64,000 nucleotides of DNA from Vibrio sp. ES.051 (GTDB taxonomy: Bacteria; Pseudomonadota; Gammaproteobacteria; Enterobacterales; Vibrionaceae). The notes under the pieces are model-generated. The model saw only the letters and a program-made list of their open reading frames with translations, searched no databases and was not told the origin of the DNA. Below, one piece after another: positions 26,424-37,753 of this stretch. Both the position numbers and the translations under genes were made by a program. Each line of letters starts with the position of its first letter. Position 1 is the first letter of the stretch. The stretch covers positions 620,001 to 684,000 of the forward strand of contig NZ_PDJL01000004.1 in the NCBI RefSeq assembly GCF_002563795.1. The letters are read 5' to 3'.

Positions 26424-27155
26424 ATGACTACGAACCCTAAGCCAGCGTATCAACGTATTCTATTAAAATTAAGTGGTGAAGCTCTTCAAGGTGAAGATGG
26501 TTTTGGTATTGATCCTGCGGTCCTTGATCGTATGGCTCAAGAAGTTAAAGAACTGGTTGAACTGGGCGTTCAGGTTGGTGTAGTTATCGGTGGCGGTAAC
26601 TTGTTCCGTGGTGCAGGTCTTGCAGAAGCAGGTATGAACCGCGTAGTAGGTGACCACATGGGTATGCTTGCAACAGTAATGAATGGCCTAGCTATGCGTG
26701 ACGCGCTTCACCGTGCATACGTAAATGCTCGAGTGATGTCGGCTATTCCGCTAAAAGGCGTGTGTGACGACTATAATTGGGCTGATGCCATCCGTGAACT
26801 TCGCCAAGGCCGAGTCGTGATTTTCTCAGCAGGCACAGGTAACCCATTCTTCACAACGGATTCTGCTGCTTGTTTACGTGGTATTGAAATCGAAGCGGAT
26901 GTTGTACTAAAAGCGACAAAAGTTGATGGCGTATTTACTGCAGACCCGGTAGCAAACCCAGACGCAGAGCTGTATGATAAGCTACCTTACGCAGAAGTTC
27001 TGGATAAAGAGCTGAAAGTAATGGATTTGGCCGCGTTTACGCTAGCTCGTGACCATAAAATGCCAATCCGCGTATTTAATATGAACAAGCCGGGCGCACT
27101 ACGTCGCGTGGTTATGGGTGAAGTTGAAGGCACGCTAATCAGCGAACAAGCTTGA
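26424..27155 (+). CDS. pyrH: Uridylate kinase
   Basis: 243 residues of the amino-acid-kinase fold: [10 protein letters not shown] at the start, [11 protein letters not shown], and [18 protein letters not shown] further on. It phosphorylates UMP to UDP in the cytoplasm and is an essential pyrimidine enzyme. GGAAGGT lies upstream of the ATG. It is followed by frr after about 94 bp, the order conserved in most bacteria. Confidence 0.97.
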   Translation: MTTNPKPAYQRILLKLSGEALQGEDGFGIDPAVLDRMAQEVKELVELGVQVGVVIGGGNLFRGAGLAEAGMNRVVGDHMGMLATVMNGLAMRDALHRAYVNARVMSAIPLKGVCDDYNWADAIRELRQGRVVIFSAGTGNPFFTTDSAACLRGIEIEADVVLKATKVDGVFTADPVANPDAELYDKLPYAEVLDKELKVMDLAAFTLARDHKMPIRVFNMNKPGALRRVVMGEVEGTLISEQA

Positions 27156-27249
27156 TCTATAACGACACTGAAACGCTTTGAATGGCGTTTCGCTTTGCTC
27201 AATCCTTTTAGGCTTTCTTCAGGAAAGATGACATTTTTAAGGTGAAACT

Positions 27250-27807
27250 GTGATTAACGAAATCAAAAAAGACGCGCAAGAGCGCATGGATAAAAGCGTT
27301 GAAGCGCTTAAGAACAACCTTTCTAAAATTCGTACAGGTCGTGCACACCCAAGCCTACTATCCGGTATTTCTGTAGAATACTACGGTGCATCTACTCCTC
27401 TCAATCAAGTTGCAAACGTTATTGCTGAAGATGCACGTACACTTGCAATCACGGTTTTCGACAGAGAGTTAACGCCGAAAGTTGAAAAAGCGATCATGAT
27501 GTCTGATCTTGGTCTAAATCCAATGTCTGCTGGTACGATTATCCGTGTCCCACTTCCGCCGCTCACAGAAGAGCGTCGTAAAGATCTTGTTAAGATTGTT
27601 CGTGGCGAAGCAGAGGGTGCTCGTGTTGCGGTACGTAATATCCGTCGCGACGCCAATGGCGATCTTAAAGGGCTTCTAAAAGATAAAGAAATCTCTGAAG
27701 ATGAAGATCGTAAAGCACAAGACGAGATTCAAAAACTAACAGACGTTGCAGTGAAGAAAATCGATGAAGTTCTTACTGCCAAAGAAAAAGAGTTGATGGA
27801 AGTTTAA
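27250..27807 (+). CDS. frr: Ribosome recycling factor
   Basis: 185 residues, the standard length. The start is a GTG at 27250 with AAGGTGAAACT before it. Typical motifs: [17 protein letters not shown] and [18 protein letters not shown] in the two-domain fold, and VRNIRRDAN near the hinge helix. With EF-G it splits post-termination ribosomes. It ends at an intrinsic terminator. Confidence 0.97.
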   Translation: MINEIKKDAQERMDKSVEALKNNLSKIRTGRAHPSLLSGISVEYYGASTPLNQVANVIAEDARTLAITVFDRELTPKVEKAIMMSDLGLNPMSAGTIIRVPLPPLTEERRKDLVKIVRGEAEGARVAVRNIRRDANGDLKGLLKDKEISEDEDRKAQDEIQKLTDVAVKKIDEVLTAKEKELMEV

Positions 27808-27831
27808 TACTCCCACACACATCACTGTTGG

Positions 27832-27864
27832 AAAACGCTGTGCTCACAGCTCAGCGTTTTTTTG
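27832..27864 (+). terminator. Intrinsic terminator after frr
   Basis: AAAACGCTG pairs with CAGCGTTTT (27832-27860 overall) and a run of seven T follows. Confidence 0.85.
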
Positions 27865-27903
27865 TGTTAGTCTATCCAACTGATGGAATTCAATTAACTT
27901 CCT

Positions 27904-28659
27904 ATGCAAAATTCTCAAGCCTTCTCTGATTCTCTCCCTAAGCATATCGCCATCATTATGGACGGTAATGGCCGTTGGGCTAAGTCCAAAGGAAAACCTC
28001 GCGTATTTGGTCATAAAAAAGGCGTTAATGCGGTTCGCAAAACCGTGGCTGCTGCTTCAAAGCTTGGCATTAAAGCCATGACGTTGTTTGCTTTTAGTAG
28101 CGAAAACTGGCGTCGTCCGGAGGAAGAAGTGGGTCTTTTGATGGAACTGTTTATCTCAGTCTTGTCTAGTGAAGTAAAAAAACTACACAAAAATAACTTA
28201 CGGTTACGCGTGATTGGCGACACCAGTCGATTTAGTGAACGCCTGCAAAAAAAAATTGTAGATGCAGAAAAGCTTACAGCAGCTAATACGGGGATGGTAA
28301 TTAACATTGCTGCCAATTATGGCGGTAAATGGGACATCACCGAGGCGGCAAAAACGCTAGCCCAAAAAGCGCGCAACGGTGAGATCCGTGTAGAAGATAT
28401 CAATGAGCAGTTAATCACAAAGTATTTGACCATGGCAGACCTACCTGAGGTGGATCTTTTGATTCGCACCAGTGGGGAGTGTCGTATCAGCAACTTTATG
28501 TTGTGGCAAATGGCTTATGCTGAAATGTACTTTACACCAGAATATTGGCCTGAATTTGACGAAGATAGCTTAGTAGAAGCGGTTACTTGGTTTATTAATC
28601 GAGAGCGTCGTTTTGGCTGCACTGGTGAGCAAATAAAGGCATTGATGGCGGCTCAATAA
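27904..28659 (+). CDS. uppS: Undecaprenyl diphosphate synthase
   Basis: 251 residues of the cis-prenyltransferase family. The pyrophosphate-binding [10 protein letters not shown] motif is at about 18-27 with the catalytic aspartate, followed by [11 protein letters not shown] and the C-terminal [19 protein letters not shown] block. It adds isopentenyl units to farnesyl diphosphate to make the C55 lipid carrier for peptidoglycan and O-antigen. The residue after SGE is C-R-I where many homologues have Q-R-I. It heads the envelope operon. Confidence 0.96.
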   Translation: MQNSQAFSDSLPKHIAIIMDGNGRWAKSKGKPRVFGHKKGVNAVRKTVAAASKLGIKAMTLFAFSSENWRRPEEEVGLLMELFISVLSSEVKKLHKNNLRLRVIGDTSRFSERLQKKIVDAEKLTAANTGMVINIAANYGGKWDITEAAKTLAQKARNGEIRVEDINEQLITKYLTMADLPEVDLLIRTSGECRISNFMLWQMAYAEMYFTPEYWPEFDEDSLVEAVTWFINRERRFGCTGEQIKALMAAQ

Positions 28660-28671
28660 GGACGAGTTAGT

Positions 28672-29514
28672 TTGAAACAGAGAATAATAACAGCACTAAT
28701 TTTAGCTCCCTTGGTTATTTTAGGCATTTTTAAATTACCCCTAATGGGCTTTATTGCAGCTTTGACTGCGATCACACTGTTAGGTTTTTGGGAGTGGACT
28801 CAGTTTACAGGAAGCAATTCTCGTATTGCTGCCCTTGTTCCGGCGGTCATTATCACTGGGCTTAGTTTCCTATATATTTCACCTGACGCGCACAGCCTTA
28901 ACCATTTAACCACACCTCATTACGTTGTATTGGGACTCGGTTTTGTTTGGTGGATTGTCGCGAGTTTAATGGCGATTACTTATCCTAAAACCACCAAATC
29001 TTGGCAAAGTAATCGTATTTTACGACATATTTTTGGCTTTCTGACATTAGTTCCATTTCTTTGGAGTGTAATAATTCTCAGAGCTTATAACATTACGGTA
29101 GACCCATACCACGGCGCTAAACTGGTCTTATATGTTTGTTTCTTGGTATGGGCTGCAGACAGTGGTGCTTACTTTGCAGGGAAAAGCTTAGGTAAACGTA
29201 AGATGGCGCCCCATGTCAGCCCGAATAAAACCATTGAAGGGCTTATCGGCGGTATTATTGCAGCCTTAATCGTCGCTTGGGTGTTTGCCGATTGGTTCGA
29301 CATTCACTTTACCAGTCCTTTTCATATGGTGCTGATTACGCTTATCACTGTTGTTATTTCAGTGTTAGGCGATCTGGTTGAAAGTATGTTTAAGCGAGTC
29401 TCTGGCATTAAGGACAGCAGTAACATTATTCCAGGACACGGCGGTGTGCTTGACCGAATCGATAGTCTCACCGCAGCATTCCCAGTTTTTGCTCTTCTTT
29501 ACTACGTATTCTAA
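28672..29514 (+). CDS. cdsA: Phosphatidate cytidylyltransferase
   Basis: 280-residue multispanning inner-membrane enzyme (about eight helices) that makes CDP-diacylglycerol from phosphatidate and CTP. The C-terminal CDS signature is seen as SGIKDSSNIIPGHGGVLDRID. The start is a TTG at 28672, supported by AAGGACG about nine bases upstream; the first residues after it (MKQRIITALILAP) match the family. Confidence 0.95.
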   Translation: MKQRIITALILAPLVILGIFKLPLMGFIAALTAITLLGFWEWTQFTGSNSRIAALVPAVIITGLSFLYISPDAHSLNHLTTPHYVVLGLGFVWWIVASLMAITYPKTTKSWQSNRILRHIFGFLTLVPFLWSVIILRAYNITVDPYHGAKLVLYVCFLVWAADSGAYFAGKSLGKRKMAPHVSPNKTIEGLIGGIIAALIVAWVFADWFDIHFTSPFHMVLITLITVVISVLGDLVESMFKRVSGIKDSSNIIPGHGGVLDRIDSLTAAFPVFALLYYVF

Positions 29515-29519
29515 TTTAT

Positions 29520-29555
29520 CCGGAGCGACGCAGCATTATCGCTCCGGAGTTTTCT
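29520..29555 (+). terminator. Hairpin between cdsA and ispC
   Basis: CCGGAGCGA (29520-29528) pairs perfectly with TCGCTCCGG (29539-29547), followed by AGTTTTCT. The T-run is weak; it may attenuate rather than terminate within the operon. Confidence 0.6.
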
Positions 29556-29569
29556 AACGGTCTTACAAC

Positions 29570-30775
29570 ATGCAAAAGTTAACGATTCTTGGCGCTACAG
29601 GCTCAATCGGGTCAAGCACGCTTAAAGTGGTCGAACAAAACCCAGCGCTGTTTTCTGTAGTCGCATTAGCAGCAAGCACAAACGTTGAAAAGATGAGTGC
29701 ACTCTGTCGAAAGTGGCAACCTAAATACGCAGTCATGGCGAATAAAGCCGCAGCGGTCGCTTTGCAGTCGGAGTTAAATTCTGTCTCGCCAAAAACTGAG
29801 GTGTTAGCTGGTACAGATGCGCTTTGTCATGTTGCTTCGTTGGAAGAAATCGACAGTGTAATGGCTGCGATAGTGGGCGCAGCGGGCTTATTACCCACGA
29901 TGGCGGCGGTCAAGGCAGGTAAACGGATATTGTTAGCCAATAAAGAAGCGCTTGTGATGTCAGGCCAATTGTTTATCGATGCTGTTGAAGCGCATGGCGC
30001 AGAATTACTCCCCGTTGATAGTGAACACAATGCCATTTTTCAATGTCTGCCACAGCAAGTGCAAACGAGCCTTGGACGTTGTGACTTAGAAGAGCATGGC
30101 ATTTCTAATATTCTACTTACCGGCTCTGGTGGACCATTCCGTTATACTGACATCGCTTCGCTTGAAAAGGTAACTCCTGCCCAAGCAATTGCTCATCCTA
30201 ATTGGTCTATGGGCCCCAAGATTTCAGTCGACTCTGCGACCATGATGAACAAAGGTCTTGAATACATTGAAGCGAAGTGGCTATTTAATGCTACTCGTGA
30301 CCAGCTTGAGGTGATCATTCATCCGCAGTCAGTGATCCACTCAATGGTACAATACCGTGATGGTTCTGTTTTAGCGCAAATGGGTGAGCCAGATATGGCC
30401 ACACCGATCGCGCAGACCATGTCATACCCATCGCGAGTTGACGCAGGGGTAAAATCATTAGATTTCACCCAGGTGGGGGAACTGACGTTCTTGCAGCCTG
30501 ACTTCGCCCGTTATCCATGCTTGAAACTAGCGATTGATGCGTGTTATGAAGGTCAGCATGCAACAACAGCACTGAATGCTTCAAATGAAGCGGCAGTTGA
30601 TGCGTTTCTAAATAACCGCCTAGGCTTTACAGACATCGCTCGTATCAATGAGTCGGTGTTGAATAAAATCAGTGCAAGCTGCAAAGCTGAGAGTGTGAAT
30701 AGCTTGGAAAGCTTGTTAGAGCTAGATAGAATGGCAAGAATTATCGCCCTAGAAACCATACGCGAGCGTAGCTAA
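29570..30775 (+). CDS. ispC: 1-deoxy-D-xylulose 5-phosphate reductoisomerase
   Basis: 401 residues. The NADPH-binding glycine-rich start is [22 protein letters not shown], the metal-binding [11 protein letters not shown] and the substrate-loop [20 protein letters not shown] (in two parts) are present. It catalyses the first committed step of the MEP isoprenoid pathway, which feeds undecaprenyl synthesis by uppS upstream. Its TAA shares a base with the rseP ATG. Confidence 0.97.
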   Translation: MQKLTILGATGSIGSSTLKVVEQNPALFSVVALAASTNVEKMSALCRKWQPKYAVMANKAAAVALQSELNSVSPKTEVLAGTDALCHVASLEEIDSVMAAIVGAAGLLPTMAAVKAGKRILLANKEALVMSGQLFIDAVEAHGAELLPVDSEHNAIFQCLPQQVQTSLGRCDLEEHGISNILLTGSGGPFRYTDIASLEKVTPAQAIAHPNWSMGPKISVDSATMMNKGLEYIEAKWLFNATRDQLEVIIHPQSVIHSMVQYRDGSVLAQMGEPDMATPIAQTMSYPSRVDAGVKSLDFTQVGELTFLQPDFARYPCLKLAIDACYEGQHATTALNASNEAAVDAFLNNRLGFTDIARINESVLNKISASCKAESVNSLESLLELDRMARIIALETIRERS

Positions 30776-32133
30776 TGACGGGTATATTGTGGAATCTTAT
30801 TTCTTTTATCGTAGCACTAGGCATTCTTGTTGCCGTGCACGAATTTGGTCACTTTTGGGTCGCTCGCCGTTGTGGCGTAAAAGTGGAAAAGTTTTCGATC
30901 GGTTTTGGCAAGTCTATCTGGAGTAAGGTCGGCAAAGACGGAACCGAATACAGCATCTCAATGATCCCGCTTGGCGGCTACGTCAAAATGGTTGATAGTC
31001 GCGTGGATGAGGTGCCTGAGCATGAGATGCATCTAGCCTTCGATCAAAAGCCGCTCTGGAAGCGAACATCCATTGTTGCGGCTGGTCCTATTTTTAACTT
31101 TCTCTTCGCTATTTTTGCTTATTGGTTAGTCTTTCTGATTGGTGTACCAGCCGTTAAGCCAGTAATTGGTGATGTTACGCCCAATTCGATAGTTGCAGAA
31201 GCCGGAATTGAATCAGGGATGGAACTAAAAGCGATCGCAGGTATCAAAACTCCGGACTGGGAATCGGTTAATATGGGGTTGATTTCTCATATTGGTGATG
31301 ACTCGATGACGGTAACACTAACGTCAGTGAATGAAGTCGGTTCAGAAGTGACTCGAACGCTCAATCTTCGCAATTGGAAGTTTGAACCAGAAACTGAATC
31401 GGCAATGCAGTCACTGGGTTTTGCGCCATATACCCCGGAAGTGTATCGAGTTATTGAACAGGTTACGCAGGATGGGGCCGCGGAAAAAGCGGGCGTTCTT
31501 CCAGGCGATGAGATTGTTGCCATTGATGGGCAAACTGTCACCCATTGGAAGCAAGTGGTTGAGGCTGTGCGCTCCAAACCCAATACGCCGATGGATCTCA
31601 CGGTATTGCGTCAAGGTTATCAACAGACATTGACGCTAACGCCTGATAGCCGTGAGCTAGCTAACAAACAAGTAGTAGGCTTTGCGGGAATCGCTCCTGA
31701 AGTCGCAGAATGGCCAGAAAGTTATCGCTTCGAACTGCAGTTTGGTGTATTCGAGTCAATTGGCAAAGCGATTGATAAAACAGGGCAAGTGATTGGACTA
31801 ACCGCCAGTATGCTTAAGAAACTGGTTGTCGGAGACGTTGGTCTAAATAATCTAAGCGGACCGATATCCATTGCCAAAGGTGCAGGGGCAACAGCAGACT
31901 ATGGTCTGGTCTACTTTTTAGGTTTTCTCGCTTTAATCAGTGTTAACCTAGGTATTATTAATCTCGTTCCTCTACCAATGTTGGATGGTGGTCATTTATT
32001 GTTTTTTGCAATTGAAGCAATCATCCGACGTCCCGTTCCAGAAAAAGTACAGGAAATGGGGTTTAGAATTGGTGGTGCGATCATCTTCTCGCTCATGGCG
32101 TTAGCGCTATTTAATGATTTTACTCGTCTGTGA
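30775..32133 (+). CDS. rseP: RseP site-2 protease (sigma-E pathway)
   Basis: 452-residue inner-membrane zinc metalloprotease. The HEFGH motif is at residues 22-26 in the first membrane helix, the LDG zinc-ligand motif is in PLPMLDGGHLL near the C terminus, and two PDZ domains lie between (roughly 125-310). RseP cuts RseA after DegS and so releases sigma-E. It overlaps ispC by one base (TAATG) and precedes bamA, linking the stress sensor to outer-membrane assembly genes. Confidence 0.97.
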   Translation: MTGILWNLISFIVALGILVAVHEFGHFWVARRCGVKVEKFSIGFGKSIWSKVGKDGTEYSISMIPLGGYVKMVDSRVDEVPEHEMHLAFDQKPLWKRTSIVAAGPIFNFLFAIFAYWLVFLIGVPAVKPVIGDVTPNSIVAEAGIESGMELKAIAGIKTPDWESVNMGLISHIGDDSMTVTLTSVNEVGSEVTRTLNLRNWKFEPETESAMQSLGFAPYTPEVYRVIEQVTQDGAAEKAGVLPGDEIVAIDGQTVTHWKQVVEAVRSKPNTPMDLTVLRQGYQQTLTLTPDSRELANKQVVGFAGIAPEVAEWPESYRFELQFGVFESIGKAIDKTGQVIGLTASMLKKLVVGDVGLNNLSGPISIAKGAGATADYGLVYFLGFLALISVNLGIINLVPLPMLDGGHLLFFAIEAIIRRPVPEKVQEMGFRIGGAIIFSLMALALFNDFTRL

Positions 32134-32178
32134 TAGTTCAGAGACAAAAGCAGTAGCAAAGGAATAATTAGAACAAGT

Positions 32179-34593
32179 ATGGCGATTAAGCGAATTCTAT
32201 TTGCAAGTTTACTGGCAACCAGTGTATCTGCAAATGGAGCAGAGAACTTCGTAGTTCAAGATATTGAAATCGATGGATTACAGCGTGTGGCACTGGGTGC
32301 TGCGTTGTTGAAAATGCCTGTACGTATCGGTGATACCATTGGCCAAGGCGATGTGGCAGAGATTATCCGCGCATTGTATGCCTCTGGTAACTTTGAAGAC
32401 GTCAAAGTTTTGCGTGACGGTGGTGTTCTGGTTGTTCAAGTAAAAGAACGCCCGACCATTGCCAGCATTTCATTTTCAGGTAACAAAGCAATTAAGGACG
32501 AGCAGCTACAAGAAAACCTGAACGCATCAGGCGTTCGTGAAGGTGAAGCGCTTGACCGGACTACGCTAAGCAACATTGAAAAAGGCTTAGAAGATTTTTA
32601 CTACAGCGTGGGTAAGTACAATGCGACGGTAAAAGCCGTTGTGACACCATTACCACGTAGCCGTTCTGACCTGAAGTTTATCTTTACTGAAGGTGTTTCA
32701 GCAAAAATTCAGCAAATTAACTTTATCGGGAACGAAGTTTTTTCAGATGATGAACTGCTGTCTCGTTTTAACTTAAATGTTGATGTGCCTTGGTGGAACT
32801 TTCTTTCTGATGAAAAATACCAGAAGCAAGTGCTCGCGGGTGATATTGAAGCACTGAAATCTTTCTATTTGGATCGTGGTTACTTGAAGTTTAACGTTGA
32901 TTCAACACAAGTCGCCATTTCCCCTGACAAAAAAGGGGTTTACATTACTCTTGGTCTGGAAGAGGGCGAAGTCTTCACCGTTAAGGATGTAACATTCCGT
33001 GGTGATTTAATTGATGAAGAAGGCTCGTTTGAAGAACTGGTTCCATTTGAAAGTAACGACATCTATAACGGTTCATTGGTTACGTCGATGGAAGAGGGGA
33101 TTAAGCGTGTACTGGGTGAATCAGGCTATGCATACCCTCAAGTAAACACCATTCCAGAATTTGATGACGACACTAAAGAAGTCTCTTTGGTGGTTAACGT
33201 TGACCCTGGCAATCGAATTTATGTTCGCGACATTCGCTTTAATGGTAACAACTCGACTAAAGACGAAGTGCTTCGTCGCGAAATGCGCCAGATGGAAGGC
33301 AGTTGGTTAAACTCTAAGTCGATTGAAACAGGTAAAACTCGTCTAAGCCGTCTCGGTTATTTTGAAAACGTTGAAGTACAAACCGTTCGAGTCCCAGGAA
33401 GTGATGACCAAGTTGACCTTGTTTACTCGGTGAAAGAGGCAAACTCGGGCAGTGTTAACTTTGGTGTCGGCTATGGTACAGAGTCGGGTGTCAGTTTCCA
33501 GGTCGGTCTACAGCAAGACAACTTTATTGGCAGTGGTAACCGTGTTGGTATCAATGCGATGATGAATGACTATCAGAAAAACATCAGTTTAGATTACCGT
33601 GACCCTTATTGGAATTTGGACGGGGTTAGCTTGGGTGGTAAGGTCTTCTACAATGAGTTCGAAGCAAAAGAAGCCAACATCGTTGACTATACTAACGAAA
33701 GTTATGGTGCCAGCTTAACTTGGGGTTTTCCATTTGATGAGTTGAACCGTTTTGAATTTGGTGTTGGCTACACACACAATAAAATCGGAAATCTTTCCCC
33801 CTACCTACAGGTGGAGCAGTTCTTGCAGGCGCAAGCAGACAATGTCGATTCCAGCGGTGCGTTGAACACGAACGATTTTGACCTCAATATTTCTTGGACG
33901 CGTAACAAATTAAACCGTGGCTACTTCCCGACTGCGGGTAACCACCAACGCGCCTTCTACAAAATGACGGTGCCTGGTTCTGACGTTCAGTATTTCAAGA
34001 TGCAGTATGATGTTCGTCAATACCTTCCACTCACAGAAAAACATGAGTTCACGCTCTTGTTCCGGGGTCGTTTAGGTTATGGTAACGGTTATGGGCAAAC
34101 GGATGGCAATGATAACCTGTTCCCATTCTACGAAAACTACTACGCAGGTGGTTTTACCTCACTACGTGGTTTCGGCTCGAACTCGGTAGGCCCAAAAGCG
34201 GTGTACCGTGATAGTTCAGGGTCAAACAACGGTGCTGATACCGCAACCGATGACTCTGTTGGGGGCAACGCCGTGGCTTTAGCGAGTCTTGAGCTGATTG
34301 TCCCAACCCCATTCGCGTCAGAAGAAGTTCAAAGTCAAATTCGGACCAGTATCTTCTTCGATATGGCAAGTGTTTGGGATACGGAGTTTGACTACCGCGA
34401 CTCAGGTGCGGAATATGGTGATCGTTACTACGATGATTACTCAGATCCAACCAACTACCGCTCTTCTTATGGTGCGGCGTTGCAATGGATGTCTCCAATG
34501 GGGCCACTAGTTTTCTCACTAGCGAAACCAATTAAGAAATTTGATGGCGATGATGAAGAGTTCTTCACATTCACTATCGGTAGAACTTTCTAA
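32179..34593 (+). CDS. bamA: Outer-membrane protein assembly factor BamA
   Basis: 804 residues: signal peptide (about 1-20), five POTRA domains (about 22-420) and a 16-strand beta barrel ending in an aromatic residue (GRTF). The Omp85 family loop-6 motif LRGFG is present. BamA is the core of the BAM complex, which inserts beta-barrel proteins. Acidic, Asp-rich surface loops ([10 protein letters not shown]) are seen near the C terminus. An AAGGAATAA ribosome binding site lies upstream. Confidence 0.97.
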   Translation: MAIKRILFASLLATSVSANGAENFVVQDIEIDGLQRVALGAALLKMPVRIGDTIGQGDVAEIIRALYASGNFEDVKVLRDGGVLVVQVKERPTIASISFSGNKAIKDEQLQENLNASGVREGEALDRTTLSNIEKGLEDFYYSVGKYNATVKAVVTPLPRSRSDLKFIFTEGVSAKIQQINFIGNEVFSDDELLSRFNLNVDVPWWNFLSDEKYQKQVLAGDIEALKSFYLDRGYLKFNVDSTQVAISPDKKGVYITLGLEEGEVFTVKDVTFRGDLIDEEGSFEELVPFESNDIYNGSLVTSMEEGIKRVLGESGYAYPQVNTIPEFDDDTKEVSLVVNVDPGNRIYVRDIRFNGNNSTKDEVLRREMRQMEGSWLNSKSIETGKTRLSRLGYFENVEVQTVRVPGSDDQVDLVYSVKEANSGSVNFGVGYGTESGVSFQVGLQQDNFIGSGNRVGINAMMNDYQKNISLDYRDPYWNLDGVSLGGKVFYNEFEAKEANIVDYTNESYGASLTWGFPFDELNRFEFGVGYTHNKIGNLSPYLQVEQFLQAQADNVDSSGALNTNDFDLNISWTRNKLNRGYFPTAGNHQRAFYKMTVPGSDVQYFKMQYDVRQYLPLTEKHEFTLLFRGRLGYGNGYGQTDGNDNLFPFYENYYAGGFTSLRGFGSNSVGPKAVYRDSSGSNNGADTATDDSVGGNAVALASLELIVPTPFASEEVQSQIRTSIFFDMASVWDTEFDYRDSGAEYGDRYYDDYSDPTNYRSSYGAALQWMSPMGPLVFSLAKPIKKFDGDDEEFFTFTIGRTF

Positions 34594-34606
34594 AGAGGAA
34601 AATATT

Positions 34607-35116
34607 TTGAATAAAATGATTAAAGCGGCTGGGATTGGCCTTCTTGTACTTAGCTCTTCAATGTTTGCCAATGCGGCAGAGGCTGCGCAAAAAATTGCTT
34701 ATGTAAACACCGCTCAAGTCTTCCAAGCTCTTCCTCAACGTGAAGTGGTTCTACAAAACATGCAGAAAGACTTCAAAGGCAAGGCTGACGAGCTGAAATC
34801 TATTCAAGCCCAAGCTAAAACCAAGATCGAAAAGCTACAACGTGATGGTGAGCTATTGGGTGAAGATGAAGTTGAACAGCTGCGTATTGAGATTGGCCAG
34901 TTAGACAGTAAGTATAAAATTAAAGCTAAAGCCTTAGAGCAGGCGTCTGCACGTCGCGAAGCTGAAGAAAAAGCAAAACTTTTCAAAACAATTCAAGACG
35001 CAGTGAAGAAAGTTGCGGATAAAAAAGGTTACGATCTAGTGATTGATATCTCTTCGCTTCAATATGGCAAGCCAGAATACAATATCTCTGAAGACGTAAT
35101 TAAAGCTTTAAAATAA
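34607..35116 (+). CDS. skp: Periplasmic chaperone Skp (OmpH)
   Basis: 169 residues from the TTG at 34607, which follows an AAAGAGGAAA ribosome binding site at suitable spacing; an ATG at 34616 is the alternative. A signal peptide ends near ANA-AEA. The mature part has the short beta segment (KIAYVNTAQVFQALP) and the long charged coiled-coil tentacle helices typical of Skp, which holds unfolded outer-membrane proteins for BamA. It lies 13 bases after bamA. Confidence 0.94.
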   Translation: MNKMIKAAGIGLLVLSSSMFANAAEAAQKIAYVNTAQVFQALPQREVVLQNMQKDFKGKADELKSIQAQAKTKIEKLQRDGELLGEDEVEQLRIEIGQLDSKYKIKAKALEQASARREAEEKAKLFKTIQDAVKKVADKKGYDLVIDISSLQYGKPEYNISEDVIKALK

Positions 35117-35122
35117 GACATT

Positions 35123-36154
35123 ATGAAGACATTAACATTAGCCGAGTTGGCAACGATTACTGGGGGCGAACTGTTTGGCGATGACACACTAGTTGTTAGC
35201 CGTGTTTCCCCAATGGATAAAGCACAAGCAGGTGATGTGACCTTCTTGTCTAACCCAAAATACGCGAAACACCTGTCTGACTGTCAAGCGACAGTTGTGA
35301 TGGTGAAGGCCGAGCACAAAGATAAGTGTGTAGGCCATGCACTGGTGGTTGCTGATCCTTACGTTGCATTCGCTCGTGTTGTACAGGCGATGGATACCAC
35401 GCCACAGCCAGCGGAAGACATCGCAACAAGTGCTGTCATTGCCGCAGATATAACAATGGGTAAAAACGTGGCAATCGGAGCAAATGCTGTGATTGAAACG
35501 GGGGTAGAGTTAGGCGACAACGTGATTGTTGGGGCTGGTTGCTTTGTCGGTAAAAATGCCAAGTTAGGAAACAATACCAAGCTGTGGGCTAATGTTACTA
35601 TCTATCATGAAGTGTCCTTGGGTGATGATTGTCTGGTTCAATCTGGTGCAGTCATCGGCTCAGATGGTTTTGGCTATGCAAATGATAAAGGTGAGTGGAT
35701 TAAGATCCCTCAGCTTGGCTCTGTACGTATCGGTAATCGCGTTGAAATCGGCGCATGTACTACAATCGATCGCGGCGCATTAGAAGACACAGTCATTGAA
35801 GATAACGTGATTCTTGATAACCAGCTTCAAATCGCGCATAACGTGCAGATCGGATATGGTACCGTGATGCCTGGTGGTACCATTGTTGCTGGCAGTACTA
35901 AAATAGGTAAGTACTGTCAGATCGGCGGCGCGTCCGTTTTAAATGGACACATTACTATTGCAGATGGTGTGGCGATTACCGGTATGAGCATGGTAATGCG
36001 CAGTATTGAAGAAAAAGGCCTTTACTCTTCAGGTATCCCATTACAAACGAACAGAGAGTGGCGTAAAACTGCAACTCGAGTTCACCGTATTGATGAGATG
36101 AACAAACGCCTGAAAGCAGTAGAAAAACAGCTGGAACAGAAAGAAGAAATCTAA
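35123..36154 (+). CDS. lpxD: UDP-3-O-(3-hydroxyacyl)glucosamine N-acyltransferase
   Basis: 343 residues. An N-terminal uridine-binding domain (about 1-100) is followed by a left-handed beta-helix made of hexapeptide repeats (for example [22 protein letters not shown] in sections), with catalytic His likely in [10 protein letters not shown] short C-terminal coiled helix ([16 protein letters not shown]) ends it. It adds the second acyl chain in lipid A synthesis. It lies six bases after skp. Confidence 0.97.
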   Translation: MKTLTLAELATITGGELFGDDTLVVSRVSPMDKAQAGDVTFLSNPKYAKHLSDCQATVVMVKAEHKDKCVGHALVVADPYVAFARVVQAMDTTPQPAEDIATSAVIAADITMGKNVAIGANAVIETGVELGDNVIVGAGCFVGKNAKLGNNTKLWANVTIYHEVSLGDDCLVQSGAVIGSDGFGYANDKGEWIKIPQLGSVRIGNRVEIGACTTIDRGALEDTVIEDNVILDNQLQIAHNVQIGYGTVMPGGTIVAGSTKIGKYCQIGGASVLNGHITIADGVAITGMSMVMRSIEEKGLYSSGIPLQTNREWRKTATRVHRIDEMNKRLKAVEKQLEQKEEI

Positions 36155-36160
36155 GACGTG

Positions 36161-36201
36161 GTTATCTTTTCTTTTGGGGTGCGTTACGCGCCAAAGATAA
36201 C
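36161..36201. repeat. Imperfect hairpin downstream of lpxD
   Basis: GTTATCTTT (36161-36169) is inverted as AAAGATAAC (36193-36201), with additional G/C pairing inside (GGGTGCG against CGCGCC). No T-run follows on the plus strand. It could protect the transcript end or bind a regulator. Confidence 0.45.
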
Positions 36202-36225
36202 ACGCATTGGTTCCATTTTCTGTAC

Positions 36226-36257
36226 AAAGACTCGCGAAATGCGGGTCTTTTTCTTCT
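36226..36257 (+). terminator. Intrinsic terminator between lpxD and fabZ
   Basis: AAAGACTCGC pairs with GCGGGTCTTT (36226-36250, one mismatch), followed by TTCTTCT. It implies a separate promoter for fabZ in the 140 bases that follow. Confidence 0.7.
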
Positions 36258-36396
36258 ATAATGACGTGCTATAAGTAGATTGACCACCAAGATGGTGTGT
36301 ATTTTGCTAGAATGCGCCACAAAGCATTCTGGCTTTGCGACCTGTTGTCGCGTTTTTGCCATCTTGGCTGCAAAAAATTGATATAGGAAGACGACT

Positions 36397-36849
36397 TTGA
36401 CTACTGAAAAGAAAACGATGAATATCTCGGAGATCCAAGAGTTACTACCTCATCGCTACCCATTCTTATTGATCGACCGAGTGATTGACTTCCAAGAAGA
36501 ACAGTACCTTCATGCCATTAAAAACGTGTCGGTTAACGAACCTCAGTTCACAGGTCATTTTCCTCAACTGCCAGTATTCCCTGGTGTTTTGATTTTGGAA
36601 GCTATGGCTCAGGCAACAGGCCTACTAGCATTTAAATCATTTGGTGCACCAACAGAAAACGAACTGTACTATTTTGCAAGTGTTGACGGTGCGAAATTTC
36701 GCAAACCAGTGGTTCCGGGCGATCAATTGGTGATAGAGGTAGAGTTCTTAAAAGAACGTCGCGGTATTGCTGCATTTAAAGGTTTAGCAAAAGTTGACGG
36801 TGAAGTGGTATGTTCTGCAGAACTGAAGTGTGCTCGTCGAGAGTTTTAA
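36397..36849 (+). CDS. fabZ: 3-hydroxyacyl-ACP dehydratase FabZ
   Basis: 150 residues from the TTG at 36397, which is preceded by AGGAAG at good spacing; ATG at 36418 is an in-frame alternative. Hot-dog fold motifs: [14 protein letters not shown] and the catalytic [22 protein letters not shown] (in two parts), with the active-site His and Glu. It dehydrates 3-hydroxyacyl-ACP in fatty acid synthesis and competes with lpxA/lpxD for the same substrate pool, which fits its position between them. Confidence 0.96.
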   Translation: MTTEKKTMNISEIQELLPHRYPFLLIDRVIDFQEEQYLHAIKNVSVNEPQFTGHFPQLPVFPGVLILEAMAQATGLLAFKSFGAPTENELYYFASVDGAKFRKPVVPGDQLVIEVEFLKERRGIAAFKGLAKVDGEVVCSAELKCARREF

Positions 36850-36850
36850 T

Positions 36851-37639
36851 ATGATTCATGAAACCGCTAAAATCCACCCGGCAGCGGTGGTAGAAGAAGG
36901 TGCCAAAATTGGCGCCAATGTGACAGTGGGCCCTTTCACGTACATCACCTCTACGGTTGAGATTGGTGAAGGTACAGAAGTCATGTCCCATGTTGTGATT
37001 AAAGGCCATACCACCATTGGTAAAGATAACCGTATTTTCCCACATGCTGTGGTTGGTGAAGAAAACCAAGACAAAAAATACGGTGGCGAACAGACAACCG
37101 TGGTTATTGGTGACCGCAATGTGATACGCGAGGCGGTTCAGGTTCACCGTGGCACTGTGCAAGATAAAGCCACCACTGTCATTGGCGATGACAACTTGCT
37201 GTGTGTGAACGCGCACATTGCACACGATGTTATTGTTGGCAACCACACGCATATAGGTAACAACGCCATTCTTGGTGGTCATGTGACAGTGGGTGACTAT
37301 GCTGGTGTGATGGCTCTTTCTGCCATTCATCCGTTCTGTACCGTTGGCGCTTATGCTTACGTTGGTGGTTGTTCTGCTGTTGTACAAGATGTTCCAGCGT
37401 ATGTGTTAGCGCAAGGCAATCACGCAACGCCATTTGGTCTGAACTTAGTCGGCTTGAAGCGCAATGGTTTTGAAAAACCTGAAATTCGTGCATTACAAAA
37501 AGCGTATAAAGAAATTTATCGTTCAGGTAAGACTTTAGAAGAAGTGAAACCCATTCTGGCTGAAATGGCTCAAGAGTGGTCTGCTGTGAAACGTTTCACT
37601 GACATTCTGGAAACAACGGAACGTGGCATTATTCGTTAA
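36851..37639 (+). CDS. lpxA: UDP-N-acetylglucosamine acyltransferase LpxA
   Basis: 262 residues from the ATG at 36851, one base after the fabZ stop. The first MIHETAKIHPAAVV and repeated hexapeptides (IGANVTVGPF, IGKDNRIFPHAVVG) form the beta-helix; the catalytic His lies in NAHIAHDVIVGNH. It adds the first acyl chain to UDP-GlcNAc, starting lipid A synthesis. The C-terminal third is helical. Confidence 0.97.
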   Translation: MIHETAKIHPAAVVEEGAKIGANVTVGPFTYITSTVEIGEGTEVMSHVVIKGHTTIGKDNRIFPHAVVGEENQDKKYGGEQTTVVIGDRNVIREAVQVHRGTVQDKATTVIGDDNLLCVNAHIAHDVIVGNHTHIGNNAILGGHVTVGDYAGVMALSAIHPFCTVGAYAYVGGCSAVVQDVPAYVLAQGNHATPFGLNLVGLKRNGFEKPEIRALQKAYKEIYRSGKTLEEVKPILAEMAQEWSAVKRFTDILETTERGIIR

Positions 37640-37662
37640 GTCGCGAGTAAGCCAATAAAAAC

Positions 37663-37700
37663 AAAAGATCGTGACCAAATTAAGGGTTGCGATCTTTTTG
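37663..37700 (+). terminator. Intrinsic terminator between lpxA and lpxB
   Basis: AAAAGATCG (37663-37671) pairs with CGATCTTTT (37690-37698), with a rather long 18-base loop. Confidence 0.65.
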
Positions 37701-37753
37701 TGTTTTATGGATAAGGCAAACCTTTATCCATAGCGCACAGAGGCGAAGTAAGA